Source: CAIXTV01 sp037144095 (GTDB lineage Bacteria; Bacteroidota; Bacteroidia; Bacteroidales; CAIXTV01). Taken from it: a stretch of 16,203 bases of DNA. The notes under the pieces are model-generated. The model was not told the origin of the DNA. It did no database searches and saw only the letters and a list, made by a program, of their open reading frames with translations. Made by a program: the position numbers and the translations under genes. The stretch spans positions 1 to 16,203 of the forward strand of contig JBAWXL010000084.1 of assembly GCA_037144095.1 (NCBI GenBank), read 5' to 3'. Positions 6,865 to 14,925 of the stretch are shown here, piece after piece (position 1 is the stretch's first letter; the number at the start of each line of letters is the position of its first letter).

Positions 6865-9768
6865 CTAATATCCAAATATTTCCTCCAATGTCAAAAACTT
6901 AACCCCACCATATTTTTCGAGTGTTTTCATGTCAAGATCTTTCTTTTTGCCAACCACCAGGGTGGTATAATTTTTCCCTTTAATATATTTTTCCTGAAAA
7001 CCTTTTAAATCGGCAACCGTCATTTTAGGAACTTCATTAAAAACATCTTTCCGCAAGTCATAATCAATTCCTAATTTAAGGTTATAATCATACGTAAACA
7101 GTATGTCTGATTTCGTAATTCTTTCCGAACGAATCTGATTGATAATAGATGTTTTAGCAATATCAAAATTTGATGGCGATTCGGGCATATTGTTCAGCAA
7201 CCCGGTCATGCCTTTCATGGCTTCGGCAAGTTTGTCATTTTGAGTGCCAATAAATGAATAGATATAAAATGCCTTATCTTTTTTATCAGGCTGAATATAA
7301 CCACCCCAGGCAGAATATGCCAAGCCCTTTGCTTCTCTTAACTCCTGAAAAACAACCGATGCCATGCTGTTTCCAAAGTATTCGTTGAAAATATTCACCT
7401 TAGGCAAAAGTGTTTTATCAAAAGGCACCGATTTCGAAACCATATACAATTCAACCTGTTTCATATCATAGTCTGCAATGTACACCTGATTTTTTGTAAT
7501 TTCTTTTTCTTCAAATTTAGTTTCGGCAGGCAAGTCTTTCAGAACTTTTGGAGTCTTGTGATATTTATCAATCACAGTCGTAATCTCTTGCTGAGTCAAA
7601 GGTCCATAATAAAACACCTGATGTTTATAGGAATTTAAGTCTTTAATCATAGAAGTGAGTTCATCGGCTTTCACCGCATTCAATTCTTTATCAGAAAGCA
7701 AATTGGTTAAAGGCGAAAGCTTTCCGTATTTAGCATACGCAATCATCCTTCTCAAAATTTTGTCTTTATTCAATTTATCATCAGTGCGTTCCTTTTTAAT
7801 ATCCGACACCATATTGCCAAGAATTTCATTATTGGGCTGAACATCGCTCAGCAAGTGTTCGAATAAATCAGCACCTTTATCAATGTTTTCTGAAAGCCCT
7901 GTTAGATATACATACACTCTGTCGTATCCGGCATAAACTCCATAATCGCAACCAATTTTAAAAAACTCTTGTTTGATTTGAATAGGAGAGTATTTTGAAG
8001 TTCCGAGATATTTCAAATAATTCACTGCCATATCCAGTTTTTTGTTGTGGTTTTGACCCATGTCAAACACATAATACAAGAAAAATAGCTTGTTTTCAAC
8101 ATTCTTGTTATACAAAACGCCAATATTCGACTTGGTGTTGAATTTCACCACATCCTTTGCGAAGTCAAGAAAAACAGGTTCGAGTGGAAGGGGCTTTTGT
8201 TTTTCAATTTGAGAAAATAAATCAGACTTTTTGTCACGATTGATTTCTAAAGGCGTGATGTGAGGTTTGGTGATTTTATTAACCACAGGGTCAACGCCCG
8301 TTCTTTTATAAGCAATCACATAATTATTGTTGTAGTATTTATTGACAAAATCAACAATGTCTTGTTTGGTGATTTTTGATAATTTATCAATCTTATTCAC
8401 TTCATCTGCCCAGGTAGATTCATCCACAAACGATTGCACACAAGCATACGCGCGGTTCCAATTACTTTCAAGTGCTCTTATCTGATTTAATTTCATGTCG
8501 TTAATAATAGCAGGCAACATCCAATCAGGGAAATCTCCTTTTTTCAACAATTCAATTTGTGCCAACAGAAGGTCTTTCACTTCTTCAAGAGTTTGACCTT
8601 GTTTAGGTCTGCCACTAAAAATATGTTCGCAATAATCGGGTCTTGTATAGGCAAAAGAAGAAGCTTTAAGCACTTTTTGTGCTTGTATCAGATTCAAATC
8701 AATCAGACCAGCTTTGCCATTGGTTAATATCTGATCCGTAAGACTTAGCAGGTCGGCTTCTTTTGATTTATCACCTGGGAAACGAAAGCCTAACATCAAT
8801 TGCTCGGCATCAGGACCTAAAACTTCTATAGTCACCGGACTTTTAATATCGTCTTCCACTTTCGCAACATAAGGTTTTAATTCTTTAGTTTTAAACGAAC
8901 CAAAATATTTGTCAATTAACTGAATGGCAACATCAGGATCAAAATCACCCGACATTGAAATGGCCATATTGTTTGGCACATAGCGTTCATTAAAATATTT
9001 TTTTATGGAGATAATAGAAGGGCTTTTCAAATGTTCAGTTTCCCCAACAATCGAGCGTCCGTATTCGTGTTTCTTATACATAGCCCTGTCAAATCTTTCC
9101 CAAAGTTTCGAATCATCCTGATCGTCATACATGTTTTTTTCTTCATAAACCGTCTCAAGTTCTGTATGAAACAATCTGAAAATTGGTTTTCTGAATCGTT
9201 CGGAAGTGATTTCCAAATAGTTTTCTAATTGATTAGAAGGAATTTCATTTATATAAACCGTGGCATCATTAGAGGTGAAAGCATTGGTGCCGGTGGCTCC
9301 CAAAATAGACATCAATTTATCATATTCATTCGGAACAGCATATTTTGCTGCCACTGTCGAAATGCTATCAATTTGATGATAAATAATCCGGCGTTTGGCC
9401 GTGTCTTTTTCTATTTTATGAATCTCGAACAAACGTTCAATTTCATTTAAAAGAGGTTCTTCCTTTGCAAAATCAGCAGTACCAAACTTATCAGTACCTT
9501 TAAACATAAGATGTTCCAGATAATGCGAAAGTCCCGTATTATCTGCAGGGTCGTTTTTGCCGCCTGTTCTGACAGCAACATTACATTGAATTTTCGGCGC
9601 ATCTTTATACACCGAAAGATACACCATAAGCCCGTTGTCGAGCTTGTAAATCCTTACTTTATAAGGATCGTTAGGGACAGTGCTGTACTCGTATTTCTTT
9701 TGAGCAAAAGAAAATGTAGCTGAAAGAAGCAACATTACGATTACAATTTTTGAAATTAGATGTTTCAT
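6865..9768 (-). CDS. secreted M16 family zinc metallopeptidase (pitrilysin/insulinase-like)
   Basis: The 967-residue product has a signal peptide (1-22, cleavage after SFA/Q), so it acts in the periplasm or outside. The inverted zinc site HXXEH is present as HYLEH (His82, Glu85, His86), and the ETVYEE cluster (about 203-210) supplies the third zinc ligand, after a family-variable helical insert (about 112-148). The length fits the four-domain single-chain M16 architecture: an active N-terminal half, then an inactive half from about 520. The second half ends with the usual LREAKGLAYSAWGGYI region (about 810). The family degrades peptides; the substrate here is unknown. It is monocistronic, with a -7 box upstream and a leader motif shared with the gene at 1096. 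Confidence 0.95.
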   Translation of the reverse strand: MKHLISKIVIVMLLLSATFSFAQKKYEYSTVPNDPYKVRIYKLDNGLMVYLSVYKDAPKIQCNVAVRTGGKNDPADNTGLSHYLEHLMFKGTDKFGTADFAKEEPLLNEIERLFEIHKIEKDTAKRRIIYHQIDSISTVAAKYAVPNEYDKLMSILGATGTNAFTSNDATVYINEIPSNQLENYLEITSERFRKPIFRLFHTELETVYEEKNMYDDQDDSKLWERFDRAMYKKHEYGRSIVGETEHLKSPSIISIKKYFNERYVPNNMAISMSGDFDPDVAIQLIDKYFGSFKTKELKPYVAKVEDDIKSPVTIEVLGPDAEQLMLGFRFPGDKSKEADLLSLTDQILTNGKAGLIDLNLIQAQKVLKASSFAYTRPDYCEHIFSGRPKQGQTLEEVKDLLLAQIELLKKGDFPDWMLPAIINDMKLNQIRALESNWNRAYACVQSFVDESTWADEVNKIDKLSKITKQDIVDFVNKYYNNNYVIAYKRTGVDPVVNKITKPHITPLEINRDKKSDLFSQIEKQKPLPLEPVFLDFAKDVVKFNTKSNIGVLYNKNVENKLFFLYYVFDMGQNHNKKLDMAVNYLKYLGTSKYSPIQIKQEFFKIGCDYGVYAGYDRVYVYLTGLSENIDKGADLFEHLLSDVQPNNEILGNMVSDIKKERTDDKLNKDKILRRMIAYAKYGKLSPLTNLLSDKELNAVKADELTSMIKDLNSYKHQVFYYGPLTQQEITTVIDKYHKTPKVLKDLPAETKFEEKEITKNQVYIADYDMKQVELYMVSKSVPFDKTLLPKVNIFNEYFGNSMASVVFQELREAKGLAYSAWGGYIQPDKKDKAFYIYSFIGTQNDKLAEAMKGMTGLLNNMPESPSNFDIAKTSIINQIRSERITKSDILFTYDYNLKLGIDYDLRKDVFNEVPKMTVADLKGFQEKYIKGKNYTTLVVGKKKDLDMKTLEKYGGVKFLTLEEIFGY

Positions 9769-9818
9769 GTGAATTGATTTTAGTTAGAAAATTAAGATGT
9801 CTAAATGTTTTAGGACTT

Positions 9819-9826
9819 CAAAAATA
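9819..9826 (-). promoter_or_regulatory. -7 promoter box for the M16 peptidase gene
   Basis: CAAAAATA on the plus strand reads TATTTTTG on the minus strand, matching TAnnTTTG, about 50 bases before the ATG at 9768. A TTTG (minus strand, 9844-9841) lies 14 bases further upstream, which is shorter than the usual spacing, so the -33 element is doubtful. Confidence 0.5.
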
Positions 9827-9910
9827 CTTATAATATTATTCAAAACTGAAAAATGTTGAAATAATCTGAAAATATTTTTTGCGACGACACAGTTTGGCGT
9901 AGTCAGTGTT

Positions 9911-9918
9911 TACTTTTG
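9911..9918 (+). promoter_or_regulatory. -7 promoter box for the DEDDh exonuclease gene
   Basis: TACTTTTG matches TAnnTTTG, 23 bases before the ATG at 9942. A TTTG at 9893-9896 lies only 14 bases upstream. The box overlaps the longest open frame (GTG 9906), so that upstream start would lie before the transcription start and is rejected. Confidence 0.55.
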
Positions 9919-9941
9919 CTTCAAATATTAAAAGAAAGCTC

Positions 9942-10430
9942 ATGGAAACATTACAAAATTACACAGCAATTGATTTCGAAACGGCTCATCCAAAGCATTG
10001 GAGCATTTGTCAGATAGGTTTGGTAAGAGTTGAAAATGGAATCATAACCCGACAAATAAATGGTTTGGTGAAACCACCGGATAACTTTTATTGGTCGAAA
10101 TTTACCGAGATTCATGGCATCAACGCCTTTAAAACATTGAGAGCGCCAACCTTTGAACAGGTTTGGAAGTTTATCGAGCCTTACATTAGCAATCAGAATG
10201 TGGTGGCGCACAATGGTTTTGGTTTCGATTTTCATTGTCTCGATAAAGTGCTTGACTACTATGATATTAAAATCCCCCAATACAACAGATATTGCACCTA
10301 TAAGATTTACAAAAACAATCTTCCTTCTTTATGCAAGGAATATGATATCCCTTTGAATCATCACGATGCATTGAGTGATGCCCTGGCATGTGCAAAATTA
10401 TTTATGATGCATCAAAAAGCAATTGCTTAG
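9942..10430 (+). CDS. DEDDh 3'-5' exonuclease (DnaQ-like)
   Basis: The 162-residue single-domain protein shows all three exonuclease motifs. ExoI is AIDFETA (Asp11, Glu13), ExoII is VVAHNGFGFDFHCL (Asp96), and ExoIII is NHHDALSDALACAKL (His141, Asp146). The HxxxxD spacing marks the DEDDh subclass of DNA polymerase III epsilon and related nucleases, which remove 3' nucleotides using two metal ions. It lacks any polymerase-binding tail or BRCT/helicase fusion and is shorter than DnaQ epsilon, so it is more likely a stand-alone repair or turnover exonuclease. The start is ATG 9942, set by the promoter box at 9911. It is divergent from the M16 gene. Its base composition resembles the left part of the window, not the accessory region. 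Confidence 0.92.
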   Translation: METLQNYTAIDFETAHPKHWSICQIGLVRVENGIITRQINGLVKPPDNFYWSKFTEIHGINAFKTLRAPTFEQVWKFIEPYISNQNVVAHNGFGFDFHCLDKVLDYYDIKIPQYNRYCTYKIYKNNLPSLCKEYDIPLNHHDALSDALACAKLFMMHQKAIA

Positions 10431-10435
10431 TTTTG

Positions 10436-10443
10436 TACTTTTG
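10436..10443 (+). promoter_or_regulatory. -7 promoter box for the WYL regulator
   Basis: TACTTTTG matches TAnnTTTG just after the exonuclease stop. If used, the WYL mRNA has a leader of about 120 bases that contains the hairpin at 10471-10526. No convincing -33 element is seen. Confidence 0.45.
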
Positions 10444-10470
10444 ATTCACTTTTAAATAAGAAATGAAAAA

Positions 10471-10526
10471 GCCACAGATTCACAGATTAATTAATTTTGT
10501 AAATCACAAATCAGTGAATCTGTGGC
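10471..10526. repeat. 13-bp perfect inverted repeat (REP-like hairpin)
   Basis: GCCACAGATTCAC (10471-10483) is exactly reverse-complementary to GTGAATCTGTGGC (10514-10526) around a 30-base AT-rich loop. The arm carries an internal CACAGATT direct repeat that continues into the loop, the same layout as the element at 6681-6770. It lies between the exonuclease and the WYL gene. It may terminate the former or sit in the leader of the latter; it is not followed by a T-run. Confidence 0.85.
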
Positions 10527-10568
10527 AAAATATTCCTATTAAAGTAAATAAAATATAAAAACAATTCC

Positions 10569-11489
10569 ATGTCCAAAAAAGGCTACATCTCCCGCTATCT
10601 TATCATCATCAAAAAGTTGAAAGTAAATCCTTATTCCACTTTTGAGGAAATACAAAGCAGTTTTAATTATGACTTAGATTTTTTGAAAGACAGAGAAGAT
10701 AAGTTAAGCATAGGCTTTTCCCTTCGTACGTTTCAGCGCGATATTAAGGAAATAAGAAACCTCTTCGGTATCGAAATTGAATATTCAATCAACAGCAAAG
10801 GCTATTTTATAAGTAATAATGAAGGAGAAAATATGAATTTTCAGCGCATGATAGAAGCTTTTGATTTGTTTAATTTGCTCAACAGCGCAAAGGATTCCAC
10901 TCCTTATATTCATTTCGAAAACCGCAAGCCACAGGGCACTGAGAATTTTAATGGTTTGCTTCATGCCATCCAAAACAAGCTGCAAATACGATTTACCTAT
11001 CAAAAATTTGAAGATGATGAAATCAGCCATCGCATAACGGAGCCTTATGCCTTAAAGGAGTTTAAGAATCGCTGGTATATCATGGCAAGAGATGTAAAAG
11101 ACGATAAAATAAAAAGTTTTTCTTTAGATCGTTTGTCAAATCTCACCATTACCCATCATCCCTTTGAGGGCATCGCTGATTTTAATATTGAAGAAGCATT
11201 CCGTTATAGTTTTGGCATCATCAGTCCCAATGCCGAAAAGCCCGAAGATATTGTGCTTTCCTTTGATGCCATACAGGGCAAATACATCAAATCGCTTCCC
11301 CTGCACGAAACCCAACAAATCATTCTCGACAATGAAAACGAACTGCAAATACAATTAAAACTCTTTATCACTTACGATTTTCTAATGGAGTTGCTATCTC
11401 ATGGAGATAGAGTGAAAGTCTTGATGCCAAAAGTTTTAGTGGATAAGATTAGGGAGATGCATTTAGGGGCGGCTAAAAAATATTTGTAA
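10569..11489 (+). CDS. WYL-domain transcriptional regulator
   Basis: The 306-residue protein has an N-terminal winged helix-turn-helix (about 1-85; SLRTFQRDIKEIRNLFGIEI is the usual recognition-helix region). A WYL domain follows (about 125-200; IRFTYQKF, then EPYALKEFKNRWYIMARD and IKSFSLDRLSNL), and then a WCX-type C-terminal extension (about 220-306). The eponymous motif reads WYI, an accepted variation. WYL domains are thought to sense nucleic-acid or nucleotide ligands, and such regulators often control phage-defence genes. The downstream nuclease/beta-CASP cassette starts 62 bases later in the same direction, so it may be its target. The more balanced base composition suggests the WYL gene could also be a resident gene. 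Confidence 0.93.
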   Translation: MSKKGYISRYLIIIKKLKVNPYSTFEEIQSSFNYDLDFLKDREDKLSIGFSLRTFQRDIKEIRNLFGIEIEYSINSKGYFISNNEGENMNFQRMIEAFDLFNLLNSAKDSTPYIHFENRKPQGTENFNGLLHAIQNKLQIRFTYQKFEDDEISHRITEPYALKEFKNRWYIMARDVKDDKIKSFSLDRLSNLTITHHPFEGIADFNIEEAFRYSFGIISPNAEKPEDIVLSFDAIQGKYIKSLPLHETQQIILDNENELQIQLKLFITYDFLMELLSHGDRVKVLMPKVLVDKIREMHLGAAKKYL

Positions 11490-11551
11490 TAATAAATAAT
11501 GTACTTTTCTTAGAATAAAACTTTTAAAAATAAAACTTAAATAAATAAACC

Positions 11552-12523
11552 ATGGACAGAGATGAAATAGTGAATTTGCTTCGCATTAGTGCAAAAAATA
11601 ATAATGTTAGGTTGCCTCGAGATATTGATTTCTCAATGACATATAATGTATTAAAAATACATGTTAATAGACCAACTGAAAACATGCAAGAAAATAGTGC
11701 AGCTTTTGAAGGTTGGTGTTTAGTATTAAAAGCCCATAATGTTTGTGATAAAATAATATTTTCTTTTAAGAGAGTTTTCATTGATGAAAATAATTATTGC
11801 AATAATCTCACATCAACTCAACAGCATTATATTCGATTTCTATATAGGCTTAATAAGTTTCAACAACAATTTAATTCTTGGTTCGAAATTTCAAGTATCA
11901 ACACAGGAGATTTGCAAGTTTTCAGAGATAAATTTATTAATACTATTAAGATTAATAATATTCCGTTAAGACCATCTACATTTAATGTTAATCATGGACT
12001 AGAGCACATATTAGAAAAAATGTTTGTGAATTATTCTGAATTAAGGGAAAGTTGTGGAATAAATTATAGTTTGAACGATCAACTACCTGTTGGGATATTT
12101 AAAGAAAGTATTTCAGAAGTCAATAAAATTATCAATACTGGTTTTGTTGATTTATGGGGGATTTCAGATGATAATTCATTATGCATTTATGAATTAAAAA
12201 TTCAAGGAAATATTATGATTGGAATTATTTCAGAGTTATATTTTTATGCTAATATACTTAGGGATCTTGTTTTAGGAAATGATAACTTTACACTTATAAG
12301 AGTGCCTTGTGATCATAGAAATTATAATGCTTTAACTTATCCAATTAACTCAATTTGTGGATGTTTTCTTGTCTCAGATTTGCATCCTGCAATTGAAAGT
12401 AAACGTGATGAAATATTGAACATGTTGAATGAAAACATGGAAATTAAGTATGAAATCCTATATTATAATATTGAGGAAGAAAATTATAATAGGATGCTTA
12501 ATGGTTTATTGAATAGGGATTAA
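11552..12523 (+). CDS. PD-(D/E)XK nuclease-like protein (hypothetical)
   Basis: I know no named family for this 323-residue protein. Residues 148-216 look like a PD-(D/E)XK nuclease core. A leading helix has Glu residues (HGLEHILEKMF, Glu151/Glu155), then GFVDLW with Asp200, an 11-residue turn, and CIYELK with Glu214 and Lys216. A helix with ISELYFYANIL sits where the RecB-like Q/ExxxY helix lies. The first 140 residues and last 80 show no known domain; the N-terminus may recognise substrate. The gene is more AT-rich than the WYL gene upstream, suggesting transfer. It begins 62 bases after WYL and ends 20 bases before the beta-CASP gene. The fold call comes from motif reading alone. Confidence 0.6.
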   Translation: MDRDEIVNLLRISAKNNNVRLPRDIDFSMTYNVLKIHVNRPTENMQENSAAFEGWCLVLKAHNVCDKIIFSFKRVFIDENNYCNNLTSTQQHYIRFLYRLNKFQQQFNSWFEISSINTGDLQVFRDKFINTIKINNIPLRPSTFNVNHGLEHILEKMFVNYSELRESCGINYSLNDQLPVGIFKESISEVNKIINTGFVDLWGISDDNSLCIYELKIQGNIMIGIISELYFYANILRDLVLGNDNFTLIRVPCDHRNYNALTYPINSICGCFLVSDLHPAIESKRDEILNMLNENMEIKYEILYYNIEEENYNRMLNGLLNRD

Positions 12524-12543
12524 TAATTTAAAAGGAATACATT

Positions 12544-13809
12544 GTGAAAATAATTGTCCATCGTGGCACCAACCAAATCGGCGGTTCTTGTATTGAAATT
12601 AAAACAGAGCAGACTCGTATAATATTTGATGTTGGAGAGGAGCTGCCTGATATTTTTAATCCTCAAAGAGAAAAGAAATTGCTGGTTGTTGATGATTTAT
12701 TTAAAGACTCATCCACTACAAATAGAAAAATTGATGGTATAATTATTTCACATAATCATGGAGATCATATTGGTTTAATTGATTCAACAAAAGAAGACAT
12801 ACCTATATTTATTGGAAAAGTTTCAGCCGAAATTCACAATACAATTAGTAATTTTATTAGTGAAAGGGGTAAAATCAAAGTTTGTCAATATCTCGAACAT
12901 GAAAAATCTTTCAAAATAAATGACATTACAATCACACCATATTTAGTTGATCACTCTGCTTTTGATTCTTATGCCTTTATGATTGAAAATAATGGAGAAA
13001 AAATTCTTTATACTGGCGATTTCCGTAGACATGGAGTTAAAGGGAAATTAAGTGAGTGGTTTTATAAGAATCCTAAAACATTTAAACCGAATGTATTATT
13101 AATTGAAGGCACAAACCTTTATAAAGATGAATTTGTTGCAGAGACTGAAATAGAATTGAGTAATAGAGTTGAAGGATTTATGAAAAGCACAAAAGGCAAT
13201 GTTTTTGTACTTCAATCGGCAGTTAATATTGATCGTTTAGTGCAAATTTATAAAGCAGCAAAGCATACCAATCGATTATTATTAGTTGATGTTTTTACTG
13301 CAAATATATTAGCTCAATTACCAGATACTATTCCAAATCCAATTACATTTAAAGACGTAAAAGTATTTTATCCCATATTTCTAACAAAACGAATATTTGA
13401 TGAAAATAAAAATCATTTAGCATATAAATTCGCAAAATATAAATTAGATAATTCAGAGCTAAAAAACCGTACAGATTTATGTGTTTTGGTTAGGGAGAAT
13501 ATGCTATTTGACATTAAGATTAAGAAAAGAATAAATGTTTTAGGAGCAGGAGTTATTTATTCAAAATGGGAAGGATATAAAATTGAAAATAAAGTAAAAA
13601 CATTTTTAGAGTTTTTTGATGAAAATAATTGTACCACAGAAAGCTTTCACACAAGTGGTCATGCTGACACTAATACTATTAAAGATTTCATCGCAAGTTG
13701 TCAACCCAAAAAAATTATACCTGTACACACAGAAACACCACGAAAATATGTTGAGTTGTTTGGAAATATTGTTGTTGAACTGTCTGATGGTGTTGAGTAT
13801 GTTGTCTAA
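12544..13809 (+). CDS. RNase J-like MBL/beta-CASP hydrolase
   Basis: The 421-residue protein starts at GTG 12544, with MKIIVHRGTNQIGGSC fitting the family's first strand. Metallo-beta-lactamase motifs are complete: HNHGDH (His70, His72, Asp74, His75), His137 in VDHSAF and Asp159 in YTGDFRRHG. Beta-CASP motifs follow: LLIEGT (Glu188), HTSGHAD (His369, His373) and VHTE (His395). The set predicts a two-zinc nuclease acting on RNA, possibly DNA. True RNase J is about 550 residues with a C-terminal domain; this protein stops after the MBL/beta-CASP core. It is 20 bases downstream of the PD-(D/E)XK-like gene and 18 upstream of the LRR gene, so the three are probably one transcript. It is an accessory paralogue, not the housekeeping enzyme. 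Confidence 0.9.
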   Translation: MKIIVHRGTNQIGGSCIEIKTEQTRIIFDVGEELPDIFNPQREKKLLVVDDLFKDSSTTNRKIDGIIISHNHGDHIGLIDSTKEDIPIFIGKVSAEIHNTISNFISERGKIKVCQYLEHEKSFKINDITITPYLVDHSAFDSYAFMIENNGEKILYTGDFRRHGVKGKLSEWFYKNPKTFKPNVLLIEGTNLYKDEFVAETEIELSNRVEGFMKSTKGNVFVLQSAVNIDRLVQIYKAAKHTNRLLLVDVFTANILAQLPDTIPNPITFKDVKVFYPIFLTKRIFDENKNHLAYKFAKYKLDNSELKNRTDLCVLVRENMLFDIKIKKRINVLGAGVIYSKWEGYKIENKVKTFLEFFDENNCTTESFHTSGHADTNTIKDFIASCQPKKIIPVHTETPRKYVELFGNIVVELSDGVEYVV

Positions 13810-13827
13810 TATTAATAGGATAGTAAT

Positions 13828-14364
13828 ATGAATTCGCAAAATGAAATTATTTTAGAGGAGGTTAATTCAATCCCTTATGAAGTGTTTGATAATACTAATA
13901 TTAAGAAACTGAGTTTTTGGTTGATGGAATTTGACATGATCAAATCGGAAGACTTAAAGGCTGGATATTTAATTAAACTTGGTTTACTCGAAGAGTTGGA
14001 TTTATGTGGAGTTCGAATTTCTGACCATATATTTTTAAACGAAATATGTAAGTTGAAGAATTTGAAAAAGCTTTCTTTAATGTATTCTTCAATTAGACAA
14101 ATCCCCCCTGAGATTGAAAACCTAACTTATCTAAACGAACTTTGCTTACGAGATAATTATATAAAAGAAATTCCAAAAAGCTTTTCAAATTTAAAAAACA
14201 TAAAGATATTAAATGTAATGAACAATGGTTTTGAAGAAATCCCTAGCATGCTTAAAGATTTACCTGCTTTAAAGCAGGCGTGGTTTAGGGAGAATCCTTT
14301 AACTCTTAAAAGTCAGAAACTATTAAATTCGATTGGTATGGTAAATTTGGATAAATTATATTAG
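13828..14364 (+). CDS. leucine-rich-repeat protein
   Basis: The 178-residue protein has no signal peptide. From about residue 50 it contains four to five leucine-rich repeats with the LxxLxLxxNxI pattern (LEELDLCGVRIS, LKKLSLMYSSIRQIPPEI, LNELCLRDNYIKEIPKSF, IKILNVMNNGFEEIPSML), ending in a capping segment (LKQAWFRENPLT). Such repeats form a protein-binding curved sheet. No enzymatic domain is attached. It follows the beta-CASP gene by 18 bases in the same AT-rich block and is likely the third member of the cassette, as an adaptor, inhibitor or sensor. That role is inference. Confidence 0.85.
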   Translation: MNSQNEIILEEVNSIPYEVFDNTNIKKLSFWLMEFDMIKSEDLKAGYLIKLGLLEELDLCGVRISDHIFLNEICKLKNLKKLSLMYSSIRQIPPEIENLTYLNELCLRDNYIKEIPKSFSNLKNIKILNVMNNGFEEIPSMLKDLPALKQAWFRENPLTLKSQKLLNSIGMVNLDKLY

Positions 14365-14489
14365 CATAATACATAATTGAATTTCTACTCTTAATACATT
14401 CAAATAAATGGTACTAATCCCACTTCATAAAAAATAATCCTCCAAAACCTTCCAATCCCAATTCCCCTATAAAAGGACATGGAGGCAGA

Positions 14490-14627
14490 ATGGTGGATGC
14501 CATACTGAAAGACTTACCCAAAGATTGGAATCCCGCAGTGATTATGGATTGGAGCAATGGCTTTTGGGAGAAGATGGAAGATAAGTATGATGATTTTGAG
14601 TGGATAACATATACTTTCCTTTCTTAA
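14490..14627 (+). pseudogene. 45-codon orphan ORF, probable gene remnant
   Basis: An ATG at 14490 opens a 45-residue reading frame ending at TAA 14625-14627 (MVDAILKDLPKDWN, then VIMDWSNGFWEKMEDKYDDFEW). The frame is open upstream for about 30 further codons without a start (ending GHGGR just before the ATG). The Trp/Asp-rich, ordered-looking sequence and lower AT content than the flanks suggest the C-terminal end of a once longer protein left by deletion. I do not recognise the family. The rest of 14365-14724 holds only AT-rich spacer and the promoter box at 14702. Confidence 0.4.
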
Positions 14628-14701
14628 AAACTGCATTTGCTAATTCAAATGCTCTTAGAATTTATTTTCTGCTAAGCCTTCATTACAATTTAGATTTTCA
14701 T

Positions 14702-14709
14702 TAACTTTG
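14702..14709 (+). promoter_or_regulatory. -7 promoter box for the antitoxin/PIN operon
   Basis: TAACTTTG matches TAnnTTTG 15 bases before the ATG at 14725. It contains the TTG that would begin a longer frame for the antitoxin, so that start is not used. No clear -33 TTTG is seen at the usual distance. Confidence 0.6.
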
Positions 14710-14724
14710 CAAAAAAATACGGTT

Positions 14725-14925
14725 ATGATAATTGAAAGAACAAAAAGCGAAATTATCTTTCGGTTGCCCTACGATTTAAATGTTGATGATTTGCAAGATT
14801 TGACAAACTTGTTTGAATATAAGGAAATCACAAAAAAATCAAAGGCAAGCCAGAAAGATGTTGATATGCTTGTAAAGGAAATTAAAAAAGGTCGTTGGGA
14901 AAAAACAAAGCAACAACTTGTCTGA
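14725..14925 (+). CDS. antitoxin of a PIN-type toxin-antitoxin pair
   Basis: The 66-residue protein begins MIIERTKSEIIFRLPYDLNV and ends in a Lys-rich helix (KEIKKGRWEKTKQQLV). Size, charge and position identify it as the antitoxin for the PIN protein, whose ATG overlaps its stop by one base (TGATG). The N-terminus could form a small beta-strand/helix DNA-binding unit and the C-terminal helices would wrap the toxin. A TTG frame six codons longer would overlap the -7 box at 14702. No named antitoxin family is evident; I infer the function from the pairing. Confidence 0.78.
   Translation: MIIERTKSEIIFRLPYDLNVDDLQDLTNLFEYKEITKKSKASQKDVDMLVKEIKKGRWEKTKQQLV

Noticed and set aside
9906..9941. GTG start 12 codons upstream for the exonuclease
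   Set aside because: It overlaps the -7 promoter box at 9911-9918; ATG 9942 starts right before the conserved first strand.
11490..11551. Promoter box TACTTTTC before the nuclease cassette
   Set aside because: The last base differs from TAnnTTTG and no -33 element is seen; too weak to annotate.
14707..14724. TTG start for the PIN-associated antitoxin
   Set aside because: The TTG is part of the TAACTTTG promoter box, so it would not be in the mRNA.
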